Shown here piece after piece: positions 27,150 through 34,984 of a DNA stretch of 64,000 nucleotides. The translations under genes were made by a program, and so were the position numbers. How positions within the stretch are numbered: the first letter of the stretch is position 1; the number at the start of each line of letters is the position of its first letter. The notes beneath the pieces are model-generated. The model saw nothing but the letters and a program-made list of their open reading frames with translations, ran no database searches and had not been told where the DNA came from. This stretch comes from Clostridium thailandense (GTDB lineage Bacteria; Bacillota; Clostridia; Clostridiales; Clostridiaceae): NCBI RefSeq assembly GCF_019207025.1, contig NZ_JAEEGC010000018.1, positions 24,266 to 88,265 on the forward strand. Direction: 5' to 3'.

Positions 27150-27397
27150 CAATTATCTGTTGAGGATATAAGAGATTTTTCTCTTTATTTTGATGAAGAA
27201 CTGTTTTATCCATGGCGAACAGAAAGACGTACTTAATGATAAGATTGGGTATCGTGTTCATAGAAAAAACAATTCAAAAAAGAGATGTGTTTATGGCAGG
27301 TGATGAATTGTCTGTATATGAGATTAAAATAAAAGGACAACCTTTAAAATTTGGAATACAACTCTGTAGAGAAGCACAAAAGGTTATAGGTAAGTAA
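27150..27397 (+). pseudogene. Frameshifted gene remnant, possibly carbon-nitrogen hydrolase-like
   Basis: Two overlapping frames read protein-like. Bases 27150-27236 give LSVEDIRDFSLYFDEELF and a stop. Bases 27212-27397, in another frame, give LGIVFIEKT, DVFMAGDELSVYEI and FGIQLCREAQKVIGK. The second part recalls the G-D-x-L-x-V and G-I-Q-I-C-R-E segments of nitrilase-family proteins. A frameshift near 27215-27235 would join them. Both ends of any such enzyme are missing. Confidence 0.3.
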
Positions 27398-27435
27398 TAT
27401 GGCAAAATATACAATATTTATAAGGGTGTGAAAGT

Positions 27436-28005
27436 ATGAAAAAAATAATAGAAGTAAATGGATTAGTTCGTCTAAAGGATTTAGATGACACAATTTCCAT
27501 AGAACTTAGATATGCTAGTGAAAATAACTTCACTGGAAAAAAAATATATCCTATAGACATATGTGTACTTAGAAGAACTACTGCAGAAAAGTTAGTTAAG
27601 GTAAATGAAGAAGTAAAAAAGAAAGGCTATAGAATAAAGGTTTGGGATGCATACCGACCTGTTTATGTACAACAACTTTTTTGGAATGTGCTGCCAGATG
27701 ATAGGTTTGTAGCTAACCCAGCTAAGACTGGTTCTAAACATAGTTATGGAGCTGCAGTAGACGTAACTTTGATAACAAATAATGGAGAAGAACTTAAAAT
27801 GCCTTCATCCTTTGATGATTTTTCTATAAAAGCAAGAAGAGATAATCCAAATATAGAGGAAGAAGTAAGAAAAAATTTAAATTATTTAACAGAAACAATG
27901 TGTAAATTTGGTTTCGACTATATAGATTCCGAATGGTGGCATTATGTAGATTCTGAGTGGAAAAAATATGATATTTTAGATGTAAAGTTAGATAAATTTA
28001 TATAA
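27436..28005 (+). CDS. D-alanyl-D-alanine dipeptidase (VanX/DdpX family)
   Basis: The 189-residue zinc peptidase has the family motifs KVWDAYRP (about 72-79), SKHSYGAAVD (SxHxxGxAxD zinc ligands, about 98-107) and SEWWHY (ExWH, about 173-178). The family cleaves D-Ala-D-Ala, giving either vancomycin resistance or, as DdpX, use of cell-wall dipeptide as nutrient. No vanH/vanA or two-component genes are present. An OppA-type peptide-binding lipoprotein is the convergent neighbour, so a nutritional or recycling role is more likely. Confidence 0.9.
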   Translation: MKKIIEVNGLVRLKDLDDTISIELRYASENNFTGKKIYPIDICVLRRTTAEKLVKVNEEVKKKGYRIKVWDAYRPVYVQQLFWNVLPDDRFVANPAKTGSKHSYGAAVDVTLITNNGEELKMPSSFDDFSIKARRDNPNIEEEVRKNLNYLTETMCKFGFDYIDSEWWHYVDSEWKKYDILDVKLDKFI

Positions 28006-28024
28006 ACTATTTCATAAAAACAAG

Positions 28025-28327
28025 GATATAAAAGGGCTGTCGCACTATAAAGAAATGCACCAGAAAGTTAACTTATACGCAGGTAGGTGTTTCCAGAGCT
28101 GAAGACACATATAAAAACTTATTAATCAATCTTAGCGAAGTATTTTAGAAAATCTTAGGACCTTTGATATGTTTGAGGCACGAGTTTATCAAAGTTTCTT
28201 AGATTTTCAAAATACTGAGCTTTAGATTGATAAGAAGTTTTTATAGTGTTGAAGCCTGTAAACACCTACCGGAGTATAAGTTAACTTTCGGTGATTATTC
28301 GCTATAGTGCGACAGCCCTTTTATATC
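28025..28327. mobile_element. MITE-like long hairpin element with 25-bp perfect terminal inverted repeats
   Basis: Bases 28025-28049 are the exact reverse complement of 28303-28327, both starting GATATAAAAGGGCTGTCGCA. Pairing continues inward with small mismatches through AAAGTTAACTTATAC / GTATAAGTTAACTTT and further to near the centre. The whole 303 bp can thus fold into one long stem. There is no coding frame. It fills the gap between convergent vanX and oppA genes and its ends could serve as terminators for both. A related half-copy lies at 42158-42225. No flanking target duplication is evident outside the repeat. Confidence 0.65.
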
Positions 28328-28330
28328 ACA

Positions 28331-29980
28331 TTACTTTTGAATATAAGCTTTGTCAAAGAATGTCATTCCAAGTGGTGATTTATGAACGCCTTTTACATAG
28401 TCTTTGGAACAACCAATACTTACATAAAAGTAAATTGGTATTATTGGCATATCATTCATAAGTATATCTTCTGCATCATGAAGCAATTGCATTCTCTTTG
28501 CAGGGTCCTTTTCTGCTTTAGCATTGGATATTTTTTTATCATATTCAGCATTACTGTATCCAGTATTGTTGTTGCCACCATTTGTTATCCATACATCAAG
28601 GAAGGTCATAGGGTCGCTATAGTCTGCAATCCAACTACCTCTTGCAGTTAAATAATCTTTGTTTTTTCGTGTATTCATAAATACTTTCTTTTCTTGATTT
28701 ATTATTTCAACGGTTATTCCTAAATTTTTTCTCCACATATCTTGGAGTGCTTCAGCTATATTCTTGTTGTCTTCTCCTGTATTATATAAATAGCTTAATT
28801 TAGGGAAACCTTTTCCATCAGGGTAGCCAGCTTCAGCTAAAAGTCTTTTTGCTTCTGCAACATCTCCTTCTGGTTTATAGTAATCTTTATTTCTAAAGTC
28901 TTTGCCAGATTTATCTTCCATAATTCCATTACTTACAAAAGCAGTAGCAGGCTTTTGGCCACCTTTAGTTACATTTTGTACCATTTGCGTCCTATCAATA
29001 CTTAAAGCTAAGGCTTTTCTAACTTTTGGATTGCTTAGAGCTTTAGCGGCTTCAGCATCTACTCCTTGAGCATTAGAGGATACATTCAATGAAACATAAC
29101 AGGTTCCAAGATAAGGATAAACCTTAGCAATACCCTCTTTTAGAAGGTTTGGTGTTTCTTGAAGTGGTGGTGCTTCCATAAAATCTATTTGTCCAGCTCT
29201 AAAAGCTGAAAGAGCACTGGAAGGTTGTTCAATTAGCTTAAATTGCAAAGAATCTAATTTTATAGATTTTGCATTCCAGTAGTTTTCATTTTTAACAAAA
29301 TTAATAGAATCCTTTAACTTCCATTCTTTCATTTTAAAAGGTCCATTACACACAAAAGTATCTGGTTTATTTGCCCATGCTTTTGAATCTTTTTCAACAA
29401 TATCTTTTCTTACTGGTGCATAGGTTGGAAAAGTTGTAAGTGATAAGAAATAACTAGTAGGATATTCAAGAGTAACTTCTAATTTACTATCGTCTATAAC
29501 TTTTATACCTAGATCTTCAGCTTTGCATTTTCCCTTATTAAAATTTTCACCATTTTTTATGTAGAAAAGCTGATAAGCATATTCAGATGCAACCTTAGGG
29601 TCTAAAGCTCTTTGCCAAGCATATTTAAAATCTTCTGCTTTAACAGGCTTTCCATCTGACCATTTAGCGTCCTTTCTTAAATTAAAAGTATATTTTAATC
29701 CATCTGGCGAAATTTCCCATTTTTCGGCAACTCCAGATACAGGATTTTCTTTTTCATCCAATCTTAGCAGGCCTTCGAAAGAATTTGCAGCTACTGTTAG
29801 CCCCTCACTAGTATTAGTTAAGCCTGGATCTATGGTCTTTGGTTCGGCACCAAGATTATATCGTATAGCTTGGTCTTGTTTTGAAGCAGCAGTATCCTTT
29901 ACAGCACATCCTACTAAAGCTGTCGTGCTTATCATAGCAGAAATAGTAATAGCAATAAGCTTAGTAAATTTAAATTTCAC
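28331..29980 (-). CDS. Oligopeptide ABC transporter substrate-binding lipoprotein (OppA/SBP_bac_5)
   Basis: The 549-residue protein has a lipoprotein signal with lipobox ALVGC (Cys25). The family-5 solute-binding fold follows: LGAEPKTIDPGL near the mature N-terminus, WSDGKPVKAEDFKYAWQRAL (about 107-126), and the RKALALSIDR segment (about 320-330). It would capture peptides at the outer membrane face and pass them to an Opp permease, which is not in this window. It may work with the D-Ala-D-Ala dipeptidase on the other side of the hairpin element. Confidence 0.92.
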   Translation of the reverse strand: MKFKFTKLIAITISAMISTTALVGCAVKDTAASKQDQAIRYNLGAEPKTIDPGLTNTSEGLTVAANSFEGLLRLDEKENPVSGVAEKWEISPDGLKYTFNLRKDAKWSDGKPVKAEDFKYAWQRALDPKVASEYAYQLFYIKNGENFNKGKCKAEDLGIKVIDDSKLEVTLEYPTSYFLSLTTFPTYAPVRKDIVEKDSKAWANKPDTFVCNGPFKMKEWKLKDSINFVKNENYWNAKSIKLDSLQFKLIEQPSSALSAFRAGQIDFMEAPPLQETPNLLKEGIAKVYPYLGTCYVSLNVSSNAQGVDAEAAKALSNPKVRKALALSIDRTQMVQNVTKGGQKPATAFVSNGIMEDKSGKDFRNKDYYKPEGDVAEAKRLLAEAGYPDGKGFPKLSYLYNTGEDNKNIAEALQDMWRKNLGITVEIINQEKKVFMNTRKNKDYLTARGSWIADYSDPMTFLDVWITNGGNNNTGYSNAEYDKKISNAKAEKDPAKRMQLLHDAEDILMNDMPIIPIYFYVSIGCSKDYVKGVHKSPLGMTFFDKAYIQK

Positions 29981-30133
29981 TAATTTCCCCCTCCTTTTGT
30001 TAAAAACAAAGAAAATATATTTTTAGAATATTCTATTATTACTAAATTGTACCTAAAAAACTTTTTTTTTGCAACAATTTTTGATTTTCGCGCAGCTTGC
30101 TAGGGATGTGAAATTTGGTAATTGTTTTACATT

Positions 30134-30466
30134 ATGAGAGATGGTAGTAAAATTAAAAGAAATTATGAAGTGGATAAAGAAAAAAGAGAAGAAGATAAGG
30201 CAAGGTTAGAATTGGCTAAAGAAAATATTATAGAAAATATATTGGAGAATAAAAGTATAGTATTTACAGGAGATACTTTAAAAAGCAGAGTAGAAATGTC
30301 TGAACTTGCGATTAAATATGGTGGAATTGTAAAAAGTAGTGTAAGCAAAAAAACAGACATATTAGTTGTAGGTGAAAATCCAGGTGGTAAATTGAGTAAA
30401 GCTCAAGAGTTAGGGATTGAAATATTGTCTGAGGATGAGTTTTTAAAGTTGATAAATAGAAGCTAA
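30134..30466 (+). CDS. Small BRCT-domain protein
   Basis: From ATG 30134 the protein has 110 residues. A charged helical N-terminus is followed by one BRCT domain (about 38-108): IVFTGDTLKSRVEM, YGGIVKSSVSKKTDILVVGE, and GKLSKAQELGIEILSEDEF. BRCT domains bind DNA ends or phosphopeptides and occur at the C-terminus of NAD-dependent DNA ligase and some exonucleases. Here it stands alone, with no clear ribosome binding site, so it may be the C-terminal part of a truncated gene. Confidence 0.65.
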   Translation: MRDGSKIKRNYEVDKEKREEDKARLELAKENIIENILENKSIVFTGDTLKSRVEMSELAIKYGGIVKSSVSKKTDILVVGENPGGKLSKAQELGIEILSEDEFLKLINRS

Positions 30467-30584
30467 ATATAAGTTGCAATAATGATGTTAGGCTGTATGG
30501 GGTCAAGCCTTCGAAGAAACCAAAGCACATTCCTTCACCGGTGCAAGCACGCCAAGGAGGTATTCCGCTAGGGCCCGGTTCAGG

Positions 30585-30607
30585 AACGTCTTGAATGCGA
30601 AACGTTA
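30585..30607 (+). repeat. 23-bp repeat, left copy (partner at 33782)
   Basis: AACGTCTTGAATG is followed by CGAAACGTTA. It differs from 33782-33804 at two of 23 positions, with GTTCA conserved just before both. The surrounding 30476-30660 is unusually GC-rich for this window and coding-like in one frame (HIPSPVQARQGGIPLGPGSG), but I cannot identify it. The copies flank the MATE and MocR genes. Confidence 0.5.
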
Positions 30608-30757
30608 GAGGAAATGGTAGAAAGGATAGGTTCATGTTAAAGAAAATAATACATATGAAAAGCGGTTTGATTGTCCTTATTTACCATTAAATAAGGAGAG
30701 CACTGTGGTTTAGCCCTGTTAATAGATTGACATTAGCAAGCTCAGACATCAAGAGAA

Positions 30758-30779
30758 AGGCGAACTTTTGGGTTCGCCT
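30758..30779 (-). terminator. Terminator of the MATE gene
   Basis: AGGCGAAC (30758-30765) pairs with GTTCGCCT (30772-30779). On the minus strand TTTCTCTT follows, 22 bases after the MATE stop codon. Confidence 0.6.
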
Positions 30780-30800
30780 AGTACCCCTAGGATCTATTGT

Positions 30801-32138
30801 TTAAACTTGATTTATTATACTTTTACTTCTCCAATGACCAAAGGAATAATATAGAAATCTTATTGCAAGTCCACCTGTCCATCCAATAGGTGCTGCTATC
30901 CATACACCATTTATACCTATTTGGTGAGATAAAACAATTGCAACTGGTACCTGCATAAGACATAATGACACAATAGTTGCTGTCATTGGAATAAATGAAC
31001 ATCCTGCTCCTATTAATGCACCATTTATTATTTGCATTGCAGAAAATACTATATAAAATGATCCTATTATCCTAAGATAGTTTATGCCTATCTTTATTAC
31101 AGCTTCATCATTAGTAAATAAGCATATCAAATATTTAGGGAATGCCATAATTATAATAGTTATTATTATTGAAATCACTGTTCCCATTATCAAAGACCCA
31201 CGATATCCCTTATTTACCCTATCATGTAGATTTGCTCCAATATTTTGAGCCACAAAATTTGATAATGCTTTTCCTAAATTTATAGTAGGAATTTCAGCAA
31301 AAGAATCTATTTTACTTGCTACAGTATATGCTGCCATTGCACTTGCTCCAAAGCCATTTATTAAAACTTGTATTGTTAAAAATCCTATACTAACAAATAA
31401 TTGCTGCATAACAGATGGAATTCCTATTTTCAAACTCAATTTAAGTATTTTCATATCAAATTTGATATGTTTTAAATTAAATCTAAATTGAGGATAAATT
31501 CTACTCATATAGATATAGGTACCTATAAAGGCAAAGGCTTGAGAAATTATAGTTCCAAGTGCAGCTCCTTGTATTCCTCTTTTTAATAATATTATAAATA
31601 CTATATCTAAAATAATATTTAACACAGCAGATATAATAAGGAAATATACAGAAGTTTTTGAATCTCCTAGTCCCCGCAGCACATTAGTAATGGTATTATA
31701 TCCAAATGAACAAATGGTTCCTATAAGAATTGTGTTAATAAAAATTTTTGCTAGAGGCAGTACCTCTAATGGCACTTTGAAGAATATTAATATAGGTTCA
31801 CTAAAACAAATTCCAATTACTGTTACCATAATTGAAAGAATAAATGAAAATACATAACTTGTGTCTATAGCTTTCTTTATATTATCCATATCCTTTGCAC
31901 CATAATATTGAGAAATTATTACACTTGTGCCCATTGTTATTCCCATAGATAGTGCCAGCAGCAACAATATTATATTAAAGGAAAATCCAACTGCTGCTAA
32001 ATCGTTCTTCCCTAAAAAATTTCCTACTATAATACTGTCTATTATATTGTATAATTGTTGAAATAAATTGCCTATTAGTATAGGTACAGAAAATTTCAAT
32101 ATGACTTTATACTCATTTCCAACTGTTAAATCTTTCAT
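30801..32138 (-). CDS. MATE-family multidrug efflux transporter
   Basis: The 445-residue protein has about 12 membrane helices in two homologous halves. The N-terminus PILIGNLFQQLYNIIDSIIV and the internal repeat IGIPSVMQQLFVSIG are typical of DinF/NorM-type MATE exporters driven by Na+ or H+ gradients. It is divergent from a MocR regulator (32285), with the 14-bp palindrome TACTACATGTAGTA between. The substrate is unknown. Confidence 0.92.
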   Translation of the reverse strand: MKDLTVGNEYKVILKFSVPILIGNLFQQLYNIIDSIIVGNFLGKNDLAAVGFSFNIILLLLALSMGITMGTSVIISQYYGAKDMDNIKKAIDTSYVFSFILSIMVTVIGICFSEPILIFFKVPLEVLPLAKIFINTILIGTICSFGYNTITNVLRGLGDSKTSVYFLIISAVLNIILDIVFIILLKRGIQGAALGTIISQAFAFIGTYIYMSRIYPQFRFNLKHIKFDMKILKLSLKIGIPSVMQQLFVSIGFLTIQVLINGFGASAMAAYTVASKIDSFAEIPTINLGKALSNFVAQNIGANLHDRVNKGYRGSLIMGTVISIIITIIIMAFPKYLICLFTNDEAVIKIGINYLRIIGSFYIVFSAMQIINGALIGAGCSFIPMTATIVSLCLMQVPVAIVLSHQIGINGVWIAAPIGWTGGLAIRFLYYSFGHWRSKSIINQV

Positions 32139-32183
32139 AAACCTTTCTTATCTCCTATTTCCACTTAAATTATAGAATTTAAT

Positions 32184-32197
32184 TACTACATGTAGTA
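32184..32197. promoter_or_regulatory. Palindromic operator candidate between MATE and MocR genes
   Basis: TACTACATGTAGTA is a perfect 14-bp palindrome lying 46 bases before the MATE start and 88 before the MocR start. It is a likely binding site for the adjacent GntR-type domain. Confidence 0.5.
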
Positions 32198-32284
32198 TAT
32201 TTAAATTGTAAAACATGGATTTTTTCAATACAATAATAGTTATTTCAAGGTGGGCTAGTACAGATGTTATAGGGGGCAGGACAT

Positions 32285-33619
32285 TTGATGAAGTATGAAG
32301 ACATTATTAATTATTTAAAAAACAGCATATTAGATGGAAGTATTCTTCCTGGGCAGAAGTTACCTTCCCTAAGAGATATTTGTTGTCAATTTCAATGCAG
32401 CAAAATTACTGCTGTTAAGGTTTATGATTTGTTAGAAAAACAGCATATTGTATATTCTATACCTAAAAGTGGACATTATCTTATTGAAAATCATTTGGAT
32501 TTAAAGGATACTATTCTTAATAAAGATATAAACTTCTCCACATCTATTCCAAATAGCTGTACTTTACCTTATGATGACTTTCAACATTGTTTAAATCAAT
32601 CAATGGATTTAAATAAAAGACATTTCTTTTCACATACTGAAACTCAAGGTCTAAAAAGTTTAATTCATGTAATATCAAAACAATTGCAAAACTATCAAGT
32701 ATTTTCTAATAAGGAAGATCTTTTTATAACAACAGGTTCACAACAGGCTATTAACATATTGACAATGATGGAATTTCCAAATAATAAAAAGAATGTACTT
32801 ATAGAGCAGCCTACATATCATGGAATCATTAAAGCCTTGGAACTTAATAATATAAATACTATTGGAATACAGAGAACTGGTGATGGAATAGATTTTAATC
32901 AGCTTGAGAAGATATTTAAATATAATGATATAAAATTTTTTTATATCATTCCAAGATTTCATAATCCTACAGGCTTTTCTTATTCAAATAAGGAAAAACA
33001 GCAGATACTAGAGTTAGCTAAAAAATATGATGTTTTTATAGTAGAAGATGATTATCTAGGAGACCTAGAAGTGAATAAAAAATGTGATCCTATATATGCT
33101 TTAGACTATTCATCTAGAGTTATATATCTAAAGACCTATTCTAAAATATTATTTTCAGAACTAAGAATTTCAGCGGTTGTTCTTCCAAAAGTATTGGTAA
33201 ATACTTTTCATGAATATAAGAAATGGACTGATTTAAACACATCTATTCTTTCACAAGGCGCCTTAGAAATCTATATAAAAAGCGGCATGTTTAATGAACA
33301 TACAAAAAAACTTAGAAAAATCTACTCTGAAAGAATGAGTTATCTTAGTGAATTAACAAAAGGTTTAGATAACACTAAGCTAAAATGGTCTATTCCTGAT
33401 TCAGGATTTTTTGCAAGTTTTGAAATTAATGATAATATAGGAGTTAAAAACTTTATTAAAGCACTAGAAAGAAAAAATGTGTTATTATCAGACTCTAGTA
33501 TATTCTATTTAAAAAACAATATGAGTAGTAATTTAATAAGGCTGAGCATTAGCAATACTGACACCAATGAAATTAAGAAAGGGATTTCTATTATTTTAGG
33601 AGAAACTATTAGAAATTAA
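32285..33619 (+). CDS. MocR/GntR-family regulator with aminotransferase domain
   Basis: The 444-residue protein has an N-terminal GntR winged helix (about 1-70; ILPGQKLPSLRDICCQFQCS). A fold-type I aminotransferase-like domain follows (about 90-440), with IPRFHNPTGFSYS, VEDDYLGD and the PLP-lysine region YLKTYSKILFSELR. The Lys is kept, but the following Pro-Gly-Leu-Arg seen in its paralogue at 51849 has become SELR. MocR proteins use PLP as a sensor rather than for catalysis. It faces the MATE exporter and probably controls it. Confidence 0.9.
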   Translation: MMKYEDIINYLKNSILDGSILPGQKLPSLRDICCQFQCSKITAVKVYDLLEKQHIVYSIPKSGHYLIENHLDLKDTILNKDINFSTSIPNSCTLPYDDFQHCLNQSMDLNKRHFFSHTETQGLKSLIHVISKQLQNYQVFSNKEDLFITTGSQQAINILTMMEFPNNKKNVLIEQPTYHGIIKALELNNINTIGIQRTGDGIDFNQLEKIFKYNDIKFFYIIPRFHNPTGFSYSNKEKQQILELAKKYDVFIVEDDYLGDLEVNKKCDPIYALDYSSRVIYLKTYSKILFSELRISAVVLPKVLVNTFHEYKKWTDLNTSILSQGALEIYIKSGMFNEHTKKLRKIYSERMSYLSELTKGLDNTKLKWSIPDSGFFASFEINDNIGVKNFIKALERKNVLLSDSSIFYLKNNMSSNLIRLSISNTDTNEIKKGISIILGETIRN

Positions 33620-33622
33620 ATT

Positions 33623-33700
33623 GCAACACATCTTCTTGAGGGAGGTACTGATTTAAGGTTTATACAAGAACTGTTAGGACATTCAAGTTCAAAAATGTAG
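33623..33700 (+). pseudogene. C-terminal fragment of a tyrosine recombinase (integrase)
   Basis: Directly behind the MocR stop codon, 25 codons read ATHLLEGGTDLRFIQELLGH, then SSSKM and a stop. This is the conserved His-x-x-Arg-to-LGH end of XerC/D-type integrases, without the catalytic Tyr. It is a relic of a mobile element and lies 80 bases before one copy of the 23-bp repeat. Confidence 0.75.
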
Positions 33701-33781
33701 CGATAAACTCGTTTTTGTTCACAGTTTTTGCGGCACTTGTCAAAATTAGAATCATCATAAACTGTTGGGGTCCAGTTCATC

Positions 33782-33804
33782 AACGTCTTGAATGTGAGAC
33801 GTTA
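33782..33804 (+). repeat. 23-bp repeat, right copy (partner at 30585)
   Basis: AACGTCTTGAATG is followed by TGAGACGTTA; AACGTCT and AGACGTT can form a 7-bp hairpin. It follows the integrase fragment, as would be expected of an attachment-site relic, though this is inference. Confidence 0.45.
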
Positions 33805-33852
33805 TGTGACAGAAAAAACTAGTTCAGTAATTTATAGATAAGGAGAAGGATT

Positions 33853-34755
33853 TTGCTTAAAGATGATATTAAAAAATTAAAAGAAAAGGAAATGTTTAAG
33901 GATTTGGAGCATAATGTATTTTTATCTAATGCATTTTTCATATTACTTATTTTTTTTGTATTATGGGCAGGAAGTTTTTTTACAGGTAGATACATATCTG
34001 CATATATTTTAAAAGGTGTTACTGATGAAACTTTAAAATTATCATTGCGAAGAATTATAACATGTGGTTTTCAAATTAGCATATTTTTTATATGGGTAAG
34101 ATTTATAGAGAAAAGAAAAATTTTGACTCTTGGGTTTAGACATAACAAAAGAGCATACAATTTTTTTATAGGTTTTTTCATAGGTATTACTACAATTACG
34201 ATGATAACTATTGCTTTATTCCTTGTAGGAGCAATACATATTGAAATTAGAAAAAACATTAATATGAGTATAAATACATATTTGGGAATAGTCGTAATTG
34301 TGGTAAGTTGGCTTATCCAAAGTGTTTCAGAAGAGATAGGAATAAGAGGTTGGTTAATACCACTTTTAGGAGCAAAGTATAATGTTGCAATAGCTATATT
34401 AACTACTTCTGTTGTATTTGGAATTTTACACCTTTTTACGCCAGCAGCAACGGTGTTGTCATTTGTAAACTTAATTTTATCAGGTGTTTTCTTTGCTTTA
34501 TATGCTATAAGCGAAGATTGTCTTTGGGGAGTTTGGGGGTGTCATTTTGGTTGGAATTTAGCATTAGGAAATGTGTATGCATTTAGCGTAAGTGGATTTT
34601 CATCAACTGATTGTACAATATTTAAAATCAATGTTGTTGGAGCTAATTTATTAACAGGAGGTTCATTTGGACCTGAAGGTGGATTATTGGCTACATTAGC
34701 TCTGATTATGGGAATAATAATCTTTATCTTTAGGCTTCAAAGAAATATTATATAG
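33853..34755 (+). CDS. CPBP-family (CAAX/Abi) intramembrane metalloprotease
   Basis: The 300-residue integral membrane protein has about eight helices and the three Abi motifs: SEEIGIRGWL (EExxxR, about 158-167), FGILHLF (FxxxH, about 196-202) and HFGWNLALGN (HxxxN, about 232-241). Family members cleave prenylated proteins in eukaryotes. In bacteria many mature or give immunity to peptides. The start is TTG, 4 bases behind AGGAGAAGGA. The substrate is unknown; the putative RiPP peptides are 14 kb or more away. Confidence 0.88.
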   Translation: MLKDDIKKLKEKEMFKDLEHNVFLSNAFFILLIFFVLWAGSFFTGRYISAYILKGVTDETLKLSLRRIITCGFQISIFFIWVRFIEKRKILTLGFRHNKRAYNFFIGFFIGITTITMITIALFLVGAIHIEIRKNINMSINTYLGIVVIVVSWLIQSVSEEIGIRGWLIPLLGAKYNVAIAILTTSVVFGILHLFTPAATVLSFVNLILSGVFFALYAISEDCLWGVWGCHFGWNLALGNVYAFSVSGFSSTDCTIFKINVVGANLLTGGSFGPEGGLLATLALIMGIIIFIFRLQRNII

Positions 34756-34984
34756 AAAGAAAAAATGAAATAATTTATTTAAGGAAGATAATAAATTAGG
34801 TGCATTAACTAATATATTATATATAGCAAGTTATTTATAAAATTAAAAATTCAGATTGGGCACGTGAATCTCTCACTAAACGGATATAGAAATACAATGG
34901 AGTTACCATAAAAATTGATGCTATAATAGACAAACAGATTAAGCTACTATTTATTTAAATATTTGTGGATGGGGGTGTTGGTTA

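Noticed and set aside
27436..28005. VanX as part of a vancomycin-resistance cluster
   Set aside because: No vanH, vanA/B ligase, vanR or vanS nearby; the neighbours fit dipeptide use better.
30476..30660. GC-rich block considered as a group II intron end or tRNA
   Set aside because: No domain V-like hairpin, reverse-transcriptase frame or cloverleaf could be drawn; left unassigned.
33853..34755. CPBP protease as maturation or immunity factor for the Nif11-like peptides
   Set aside because: It lies 14 kb or more from any peptide locus and lacks the GAGCTA-N15-CGTATA element, so linkage is unsupported.
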